From Lapidilactobacillus wuchangensis (GTDB taxonomy: Bacteria; Bacillota; Bacilli; Lactobacillales; Lactobacillaceae), in assembly GCF_003946645.1 (NCBI RefSeq), contig NZ_RHOU01000013.1, forward strand, positions 1 through 59,238: 59,238 nt of DNA. Reading direction: 5' to 3'. The notes under the pieces are model-generated. The model saw only the letters and a program-made list of their open reading frames with translations, searched no databases and had not been told where the DNA came from. How positions within the stretch are numbered: position 1 is the stretch's first letter; every line of letters begins with the position of its first letter. The position numbers and the translations under genes are program-made. Shown in pieces: positions 53,527-59,238 of this stretch.

Positions 53527-54729
53527 TTAAGATTTAGTTGTCTGTTTGGTCTCAACGCCAAAGAAATGGACGGCAGCGGCAGCACAAAGAATTGCGAGGA
53601 AGAAAATAATAAAGATGACGGGAATTGCCACTTTGATTTCCAGCAAGAAGCCAACTAATAGTGGGCCGACAATTCCGCCAACACGACCAATTCCTGCAGC
53701 CATGCCGGTGCCAGTACCGCGAACGATGGCGGGGTATTGTTCGGGCGAGTAGGCGTACAACGCGCCCCAAGCGCCGAGATTGAAGAATGATAAGGCCATG
53801 CCAGAAATAATTAACATGGCAAGCGAGTGGGACCAACCGAAGACAATTGCTGCGATGGCAGTGCCACAGAGGAAGAGAACTAACGTTGGTTTTCGACCCC
53901 ATTTTTCAATCAGCCAGGCAGCCACGAAATATCCCGGAAGTTGGGCTAGTGTCATGACCAAGACGTAGCCGAAACTTTGGACAATGGTATAGCCGCGAAT
54001 CACGAGCACACTTGGTAACCACAGAAACATGCCATAGTAAGAGAACACAACCAAGAACCAAACCAGCCACAACATAATCGTGGCTTGGCGATGATCAGTG
54101 CTGAAAAGTTCGGCCAAGCGCGCCTTAAAGCTTAATTTCTTCGGGCTAGTTTTGACGGGTTCGACGGCGTGGCGTTTTAGCGAGGACCGTAAAAATAAGG
54201 CGTAAATGGCCGCCAGTGAAGTGGCAACGACGGCCACTTGCCAGCCATAACGGGGAATCAATAAATATGAAATCAGCGCGGCAACTAACCAACCGCCAGC
54301 CCAGAAACTTTCTAACAGCACCACTGTTCGGCCACGAACAGCCTCAGGTGCGTTTTCCGAAACAATTGTGGAGGCGACTGGCAATTCACCGCCAAGGCCA
54401 AAGCCAACAATAAAGCGGAAAACTAAGAAGGGGATGTAACTGGAAACTAGCGCTGAAAGACCGTTAAAAATTGAAAAAATCAGCAAACTGATGATCAGAA
54501 TATTTTGACGGCTGTAACGATCGGCCAAAGTCCCGAGAACAATCGCGCCCACCGCCATACCTAACGAACCAATACTGCCAATTAAACCTGATTGGGCACT
54601 GGTCAGCTGCCATTCTTTGGCGACAGCGGTAATGACGAAAGAGAGCATACCCACGTCCATCGCGTCAAACAGCCAGGCGAATCCAGTGGAAATCAATAAT
54701 TTATGGTAACTTGAAGTAGTTTTCTGCAA
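53527..54729 (-). CDS. niaP: Niacin transporter NiaP (MFS)
   Basis: A 400-aa major facilitator protein with 12 predicted helices. The MFS loop motif is GTLADRYSRQN; GFAWLFDAMDVGMLSFVI near the start and FGLGGELPVA in helix 4 are typical of the NiaP/YceI group. The longest frame starts at 54774, but that stretch contains a NiaR box (54751-54762); TTG 54729 with upstream TTGGAGCG is the better start. It lies 107 bp downstream of niaR on the same strand. Niacin uptake is inferred from the family, the gene neighbour and the operator. Confidence 0.85.
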   Translation of the reverse strand: MQKTTSSYHKLLISTGFAWLFDAMDVGMLSFVITAVAKEWQLTSAQSGLIGSIGSLGMAVGAIVLGTLADRYSRQNILIISLLIFSIFNGLSALVSSYIPFLVFRFIVGFGLGGELPVASTIVSENAPEAVRGRTVVLLESFWAGGWLVAALISYLLIPRYGWQVAVVATSLAAIYALFLRSSLKRHAVEPVKTSPKKLSFKARLAELFSTDHRQATIMLWLVWFLVVFSYYGMFLWLPSVLVIRGYTIVQSFGYVLVMTLAQLPGYFVAAWLIEKWGRKPTLVLFLCGTAIAAIVFGWSHSLAMLIISGMALSFFNLGAWGALYAYSPEQYPAIVRGTGTGMAAGIGRVGGIVGPLLVGFLLEIKVAIPVIFIIFFLAILCAAAAVHFFGVETKQTTKS

Positions 54730-54750
54730 AATAATCGCTCCAAATATAAT

Positions 54751-54830
54751 GGTGTCAAGACAGACAATAAACATTATTATATCTGGTTAAATAGCACATA
54801 GCAAGCTAAAAATAAATAGGTGTCAAGACA
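54751..54830 (-). promoter_or_regulatory. Two NiaR boxes before niaP
   Basis: On the minus strand, TGTCTTGACACC (54751-54762) and TGTCTTGACACCT (54818-54830) lie 67 bp apart between niaR and niaP. They agree with the known NiaR/YrxA core and with the nadB boxes, so niacin should lower expression of its own transporter. Confidence 0.8.
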
Positions 54831-54836
54831 TAGAGG

Positions 54837-55340
54837 CTAATATAAATAACCAGCTTGTTTCAGGGCATTTTTAATTTCGGCCAATTGCTTTTGACTAGCC
54901 GCAGAAATTGTATGCGTGTGGACGCCATTGGTTAATTCAGAGAGCAGATGGCCTTGTTGTTGGCTCAGCTTTTCTTCAAAAAGCGCAATATCCTGGTTAG
55001 TATCAATATTGAGCTCGCCTTTTAAGAAACCATAAAGGGGATGTTCAATTTCCACATCCTTGATCAGGCCACCATGGGCAATAATTAAGGCCATTTCAGC
55101 GTGAGCGTCATTAGGAAAGTGGCGACAAACAACCTTCATCGTTTGCGCTGGGGTCTTAAGATATTTGTAACCCTGAGGTGAGGGGACAATTGCCTCGCCA
55201 GCAGCACGCAGTAGTGCAATATCGCCAACAATGGTTTGGCGACTAACTTGGAATTTCTGGGCCAAAACAGAGGCGGTGATCGGTGCATCGGCATTTTGCA
55301 AAGTGCTTTGAATTGCTAAACGGCGCGGATTGTTAACCAT
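54837..55340 (-). CDS. niaR: Niacin-responsive repressor NiaR (YrxA)
   Basis: A 167-aa repressor: N-terminal winged HTH of the HTH_11 type (about 6-60; ITASVLAQKFQVSRQTIVGDIALLRAAG) and C-terminal 3H domain (about 70-165) with conserved histidines in CRHFPNDAHAEMALIIAHGG and NGVHTHTIS, which bind niacin and a metal. ATG follows GGAGT. In other Firmicutes NiaR represses nad synthesis and niacin transport genes; both kinds of target with matching boxes occur in this window. Confidence 0.93.
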   Translation of the reverse strand: MVNNPRRLAIQSTLQNADAPITASVLAQKFQVSRQTIVGDIALLRAAGEAIVPSPQGYKYLKTPAQTMKVVCRHFPNDAHAEMALIIAHGGLIKDVEIEHPLYGFLKGELNIDTNQDIALFEEKLSQQQGHLLSELTNGVHTHTISAASQKQLAEIKNALKQAGYLY

Positions 55341-55387
55341 AATGGTCAGACTCCTTCAATAGAATAACTAAATATGATGTTAAAAGT

Positions 55388-55410
55388 TAAACGTGCTCAT
55401 GACGTTTAAT
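55388..55410. promoter_or_regulatory. Inverted repeat before niaR
   Basis: TTAAACGT and ACGTTTAA are perfect complements separated by 7 bp, 48 bp upstream of niaR. It does not look like a NiaR box, so control by another factor is possible. The rest of 55411-55556 shows no gene. Confidence 0.4.
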
Positions 55411-55556
55411 GACATGACTGACGCTTCATTATTAATAATTCTAACAATTCTACTGAAAAAGACAAATCACAACTAAGACCTAATTGGACTCACAACAATC
55501 AATGCCAACTGTCGGAATTGACCCACACAATTTAGAACATGATCGAGGTAACTAAC

Positions 55557-55612
55557 AAAGCCTACCTGGCAGTTTTTTCTGGATAGAACCAGAGATTGTC
55601 AGGTAGGCTTTT
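55557..55612. terminator. Long hairpin with conserved inner CTGG/CCAG arm, near locus 8
   Basis: AAAGCCTACCTGGCA pairs with TGTCAGGTAGGCTTT, with an inner CTGG/CCAG hairpin. No annotated gene ends here. It is probably the spacer hairpin of a decayed composite repeat or the end of a small RNA. Confidence 0.7.
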
Positions 55613-55679
55613 AATGAGCGTGATGTAATTTCCCTTATAATTCAACTTGAGTCCATTACAATCACGATTACAGTGGTGT

Positions 55680-56036
55680 GAAACAAAACGGCGTCTGACT
55701 CTGTTCCGGGCTGCTTGGCGTGGAACGCGGCCGACACTGATTGAAGCCTTTTTTCAAAAGTCTTCAATACAGGTCTTATCGTAAGTGCTAAAGCACCAAC
55801 GATAATTTGGCGGCTGACGCCAAGATCCCTCCACGCCGTCTGGAGTTAAGTTTGTACACGTTATGAGGGGTAGCATTCAGAGCAGCAGTTGTGGGATTGC
55901 CGTCTGTACTCGCCGGATGTTATCGCCTAAATCAATGCGTTTAATCTGTTACAGAGTAGAGACTTAAATGGGATGGGTAGGTGGATACCACGTCCATAAC
56001 TCATAACCGGAGCAGAGTCAGACTCAATTCTGTTTC
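55680..56036. repeat. Composite structured repeat, locus 8 (one arm plus remnant)
   Basis: Forward arm about 55690-55850: stem CTTGGCGT/ACGCCAAG, P2 with GAAG..CTTC and P3 AGTGC/GCACC. The remainder up to 56036 has only a decayed end (GGAGCAGAGTCAGAC, then AATTCTGTTTC) matching the outer end of intact right arms. It lies beside the 3' end of the DUF3100-linked operon. Confidence 0.8.
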
Positions 56037-56073
56037 AAAATCTTAACTTAAAGCAATATTCCTAGGCAGTGGT

Positions 56074-56562
56074 TTACATTTTGCCTGAAAGTAATAAGGC
56101 GATTTGTGAAACGACGGTGTCCATGAAATACATGCCGAAGAAAACGACAATTGCCACGATGAAGATTTTCCAAGACAATTTGCGGAGTGCGCCTAAATCG
56201 TTAGCAACAGAAATACCTGCGAAGGCTAGCACGGTAGTTGTTAAAGATAAGAAATCCACGGCACTGATTACTTTTACGAAGAAGGGGCTGATTAAGCAGA
56301 AGGCTAATGAAACAATCGACACCCAGCCTAACATTGGAAATTCTTGAAGAATTTTCCAAGGGGTCTTTTTCATAGCGAAACTGATCAATACGCCGATTAA
56401 GGAGAAGGCCCATAAAGCGCCTAAACCGATTAAAGTGTCGTGAGTGATTGGGGTGCTATGGGGATTTTTCACCAATTTAATGGCTTGAACAAATAGGGTG
56501 AAGGCCACGGACAGTGCTAAAACGCTAGCGGCTTGAATGGTATTTTTAACAGTAGTAGTCAT
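56074..56562 (-). CDS. Small multi-span membrane protein, partner of the DUF3100-like protein
   Basis: A 162-aa protein with about four membrane helices and no motif I can name. The ATG overlaps the stop of the preceding DUF3100-like gene by one base and follows GGAGG, so the two are translationally coupled and probably form one complex. Last gene of an operon headed by an M20 amidohydrolase. Likely one half of a two-subunit transporter for the amidohydrolase substrate or product; this is inference from arrangement. Confidence 0.7.
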   Translation of the reverse strand: MTTTVKNTIQAASVLALSVAFTLFVQAIKLVKNPHSTPITHDTLIGLGALWAFSLIGVLISFAMKKTPWKILQEFPMLGWVSIVSLAFCLISPFFVKVISAVDFLSLTTTVLAFAGISVANDLGALRKLSWKIFIVAIVVFFGMYFMDTVVSQIALLLSGKM

Positions 56563-57362
56563 TAATCAGCGACCTCCTTGTTGGCATCTAAACGGCGAGT
56601 AAATGTATTGTAGATCTTGCGTTGCAACGGCACTGCCAAGAAATACATGATATAAGTACCGATGAAACTGGTTAATAATTGACTAGCAGCGGCATAGGAA
56701 ATGATCGTGTCGCTGTTTTGGGGATGAAGAGCAGCTAAGGCGCTGGAAGCAGCGGTCATCATGCTGGCAGAACCAACACCAGAACTCATGGCAATTGCGC
56801 GATAATCGAAGCCAAGCGCTAATAATAATGGCGCTAAAATACTGAAAACAATCGAGCCAAAAATCGTCCCAATTAAGTAAATGCCTAACACACCGCGACC
56901 TTCAGGAGAATCCAAAGTATATTTCTCAGTGATGTAGGCAAGTTCGCCTTCACGTCCCAAACCAAGTGTAGCCCCAATTGCTTCGCGACGCATGCCGAGC
57001 AATAAAGCGACTGGTAAGCCGAACAGAATTGTACCTAAGTTACCTAATTCGTGAATCAAGAAGACCCAACCGATCGAGAGAATTTCGTTGATTTTTGGTG
57101 CCACGTTGGCACCGTAACGCGCCATTAACGGCAACATAATGAAAATCATGTATTTCCCGGCAAATTTAACAATTTCTGGCGAATATAATTTTTTAATTGG
57201 TGCTAGGGGAATCAGCGATAAGAGAATACCGATTAAAACGGCGAAAACTAAAGGTAGGATCGAAATTTTGATGGCACCGAGCATGATGACTTGCATACCG
57301 ATTAATTCGGCAATTAAATCAATAAACAAAACTAAGCCAATTAAGGCGATGATTTTTTTCAT
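56562..57362 (-). CDS. DUF3100-like multi-span membrane protein
   Basis: A 266-aa protein with about eight membrane helices; it resembles the DUF3100 family (GREGELAYITEKY, then SSGVGSASMMTAASSALA). Glycine- and serine-rich stretches in helices fit a transporter. ATG follows GGAGG and overlaps the M20 gene by 4 bp. Works with the small downstream membrane protein. Substrate unknown, possibly an amino-acid conjugate or dipeptide hydrolysed by the upstream enzyme. Confidence 0.72.
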   Translation of the reverse strand: MKKIIALIGLVLFIDLIAELIGMQVIMLGAIKISILPLVFAVLIGILLSLIPLAPIKKLYSPEIVKFAGKYMIFIMLPLMARYGANVAPKINEILSIGWVFLIHELGNLGTILFGLPVALLLGMRREAIGATLGLGREGELAYITEKYTLDSPEGRGVLGIYLIGTIFGSIVFSILAPLLLALGFDYRAIAMSSGVGSASMMTAASSALAALHPQNSDTIISYAAASQLLTSFIGTYIMYFLAVPLQRKIYNTFTRRLDANKEVAD

Positions 57363-58627
57363 TGTTCAACCTCCATTTTGGCCAAAGCGGCCGTGTATTC
57401 TGAATATGAGCGTTTAAAGAAGTTAATTTCTGCTTGTTGCTGGGAAATAGCTAACATGCTGTCGAAGATAAATTCAGGCAAAATCTCCAGCACGAATTCT
57501 GGATCAATCAGTCGAAAATCTGGGCCATGAATTGTCCCGGTAAAACCACCATGACTGATTTGAATAGCGGGCATCATGAAACCTAAATCACCAATATCAC
57601 CAGCAGCGGCAATCGCACCACGATCCGTGATGATCGCTTCAATTTTGTCATTAGCGTCATAAACCGGCTTAACGATAGCGTTCATGTCGCGATTTTGGAT
57701 GAAAGGTAGGTAACCGACTTCAGTTTCCACAGCCACTTCACCACCAAGGGCCAAAGCGGCACCTTGAGCGGCATGATCGAGACGCTGCATAATCGTGGTG
57801 GCATAATCAGCATTTAAATAACGAATGTCAGTCCCTAACTTAAGTTGGTCAGGAATCACATTAATACTCATATCGCTGTCAATAATCACCGGATTAAAGC
57901 GAATCAATTCCGTGTCCTTGACTTGCTGGCGCATTAAACCCACGGCACTGTTGAACAAAGTAGACATGCTATAAGCATTAACGCCAGAGAAGGGGTCAAA
58001 ACCAGCATGAGCAGCCCGGCCTTTGAAGGTATAGTATTTGAAGTTAAAACCGGCCAAGTCGCAGTTTAACTCGATGGTCCGTTTAGTGAATTCTTCGCCA
58101 ATGGCATGAATGCAAACGACGAAATCAATGTCGTTGAAGACGCCTAACTTCATAGCTTCTGGTTTACCGCCGAAATAACTGACAGCGCCTTTTGCCCGCA
58201 GCTGTTGGCGATAAGGCAGGTCAACATATTCCTCAGCGGGAACAAAAATAAAACTCAGATTGGTGGCAAATTGCGCCAACTGCTTGCCGTTAACCAGCTC
58301 GTTGATCAGACTCAAAGCAACAGTGGTCTGAGTGAAGTGGCCACAAGCATGGGCGGCACCACTTTGCGGGTCGGCATCTTGATGATGCGGTTGATAAACA
58401 GCGTCTAGTTCAGCGACAAAGGCTAAAGTTTTACTTTTGCCCTGGTTAAAAGTGATTTTCAAACCAGTTTTCGCAAAATGCTGAATCTCTAGCGTCGGAT
58501 CTAATCTTTGAATCTCGCGTTCCACCAGCTTGGAAGTGGCAACTTCTTTGTAACCAAGCTCAGGATGGGTAAAAATTGTCTGGGCGATTGCTTGGGCCCG
58601 TGAATAGTACTCATGAAAATGACTCAA
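57359..58627 (-). CDS. M20-family amidohydrolase/peptidase
   Basis: A 422-aa cytoplasmic metal-dependent hydrolase of the aminoacylase/carboxypeptidase group. Metal-site features: HACGHFTQTTVA, PAEEYVD with the general-base Glu, and a late His in ISHGGFTGTIHGPDF. The dimerisation lid starts at FKGRAAHAGFDPFSG. The start is TTG 58627 after GGATG. First gene of a tightly overlapping three-gene operon with two membrane proteins, so it probably processes what they import. Likely substrates are N-acyl or dipeptide-like amides; not resolvable here. Confidence 0.85.
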   Translation of the reverse strand: MSHFHEYYSRAQAIAQTIFTHPELGYKEVATSKLVEREIQRLDPTLEIQHFAKTGLKITFNQGKSKTLAFVAELDAVYQPHHQDADPQSGAAHACGHFTQTTVALSLINELVNGKQLAQFATNLSFIFVPAEEYVDLPYRQQLRAKGAVSYFGGKPEAMKLGVFNDIDFVVCIHAIGEEFTKRTIELNCDLAGFNFKYYTFKGRAAHAGFDPFSGVNAYSMSTLFNSAVGLMRQQVKDTELIRFNPVIIDSDMSINVIPDQLKLGTDIRYLNADYATTIMQRLDHAAQGAALALGGEVAVETEVGYLPFIQNRDMNAIVKPVYDANDKIEAIITDRGAIAAAGDIGDLGFMMPAIQISHGGFTGTIHGPDFRLIDPEFVLEILPEFIFDSMLAISQQQAEINFFKRSYSEYTAALAKMEVEQ

Positions 58628-58773
58628 ATGATAACATCCTTTCGCAGTAGATTTAATTGATAATCGCTAGTTTAACAACTGACTAGTGGCTGCTCAAGAG
58701 GTGCTACGAACTATTTTTATAGAAAATTTTTGAAAGTTCGGTTTTTTTAAAACTGAATTGCTGGAATAAGAAT

Positions 58774-59238
58774 GGTGCCAAGACCTTCCTAATTTGGGAA
58801 GGTGGTTGCTGGGCGATTTAGAGGGCGTGGAACGCTGTGGCCATCGATTTGAGCTTATTGCTAGCGCAACAATCTCAAATACGAGGCTTATTCTAAGCGA
58901 TAAATCGCTAAGAATAATTTCACAGCTGACGCCAATCGCCCAGCAACCACCTGTGTAAACTAACAGAATTGATTACCGCTATTTAGAAAAACAGATTGCA
59001 ATAAATTAATAGACCTGTTTGACAAGCTTTCTGTGATGAAACCAGAAATTCTGTCGAACAGGTTTTTTGGCATTACTATTCAGTTGCGATAACAATTCAA
59101 ATCAAGTTGAGCTGTTCCACTACAATTGCCTTAACCACTAACAAAGCTGAAGTGCATCACTTCAACTCCAGACGGAATGGAGGGATCTTGTCGTCAGCCG
59201 CCAAATTATTGTTAGTGCTTTAGCACTTACAATAAGAC
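58774..59238. repeat. Composite structured repeat, locus 9 (runs past window end)
   Basis: Left arm about 58805-58955: outer GGTTGCTGGGCGATT/AATCGCCCAGCAACC, inner GCTGTG/CACAGC, P2 TTTGAG/CTCAAA, P3 AGCGA/TCGCT. The right arm begins at about 59160 and is cut in P3 by the window end. Its outer stem differs from that of locus 3 (GGTTGC against GTGC) while both stay fully paired. Confidence 0.88.
59013..59067 (+). terminator. Terminator-like hairpin in the spacer of locus 9
   Basis: ACCTGTTTGACA (59013-59024) pairs with TGTCGAACAGGT (59052-59063), then TTTTTT. The interior reads TTTCTGTGATGAAACCAGAA, like the hairpins at 46601 and 55557. Confidence 0.8.

Noticed and set aside
53552-53902. 116-aa frame overlapping niaP in another frame
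   Set aside because: Shadow of the membrane protein gene; Arg/Trp/Cys-rich with no plausible fold.
54729-54774. Upstream ATG start of niaP
   Set aside because: The region carries a NiaR box and the ribosome binding site for the TTG start at 54729.

Overview
The window (59,238 bp, moderate-to-low G+C) comes from a Gram-positive lactic acid bacterium, most likely a member of the Lactobacillaceae. The evidence is a WxL/DUF916-DUF3324 surface cluster, adhesins ending in LPQTxE-like sorting signals (the form known from Lactiplantibacillus plantarum), a choloylglycine-hydrolase family enzyme, a LmrCD/BmrCD-type exporter, cre-like sites, and AAGGAGG-type ribosome binding sites with frequent TTG starts. 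I cannot name the species from this sequence. No rRNA, tRNA, CRISPR array, phage gene or transposase was seen.

Layout. 0-5.3 kb: an SGNH hydrolase and a choloylglycine/penicillin-acylase-type hydrolase, a MucBP adhesin, and a NifS-type cysteine desulfurase. 5.9-11.8 kb: the de novo NAD operon nadB-nadC-nadA with NiaR-like and other repeated operators, an NrtR-like Nudix-HTH regulator and an AraC regulator. 12.6-19.8 kb: a heterodimeric ABC exporter, alanine dehydrogenase, LemA and HtpX. 19.9-27.6 kb: an AT-rich cassette (GntR/LacI-type repressor, sugar-binding lipoprotein, two permeases, GH38 alpha-mannosidase) bracketed by two almost identical terminators. 27.8-37.4 kb: an S41-like protease, two GH20-type hexosaminidases and, between them, a nine-repeat Cna-B adhesin. 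38.2-46.5 kb: a second ABC sugar importer and a YesL/YesM/YesN-type regulatory set. 47.2-53.3 kb: a WxL surface-protein operon behind a leader terminator. 53.5-55.3 kb: niaP and niaR for niacin uptake and its control. 56-58.6 kb: an M20 amidohydrolase with two membrane proteins.

How it fits together. Two themes dominate. One is NAD homeostasis: synthesis, Fe-S supply for NadA, niacin uptake and two regulators. The other is glycan attachment and use: adhesins and a lectin-like WxL protein outside, two ATPase-less ABC importers, and cytoplasmic mannosidase and hexosaminidases inside, with several cre-like sites.

The most unusual feature is a family of composite intergenic repeats at nine places, about 550 bp when intact. 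Each has two arms of about 150 nt in inverted orientation around a spacer that often holds a terminator-like hairpin. Each arm folds as a three-way junction (closing stem P1, hairpins P2 and P3) with a conserved GGAAC in an internal loop. Stem sequences differ between copies, but pairing is kept by compensatory changes. No protein is encoded. This looks like a structured, mobile, noncoding element and is my main candidate for an undescribed system.
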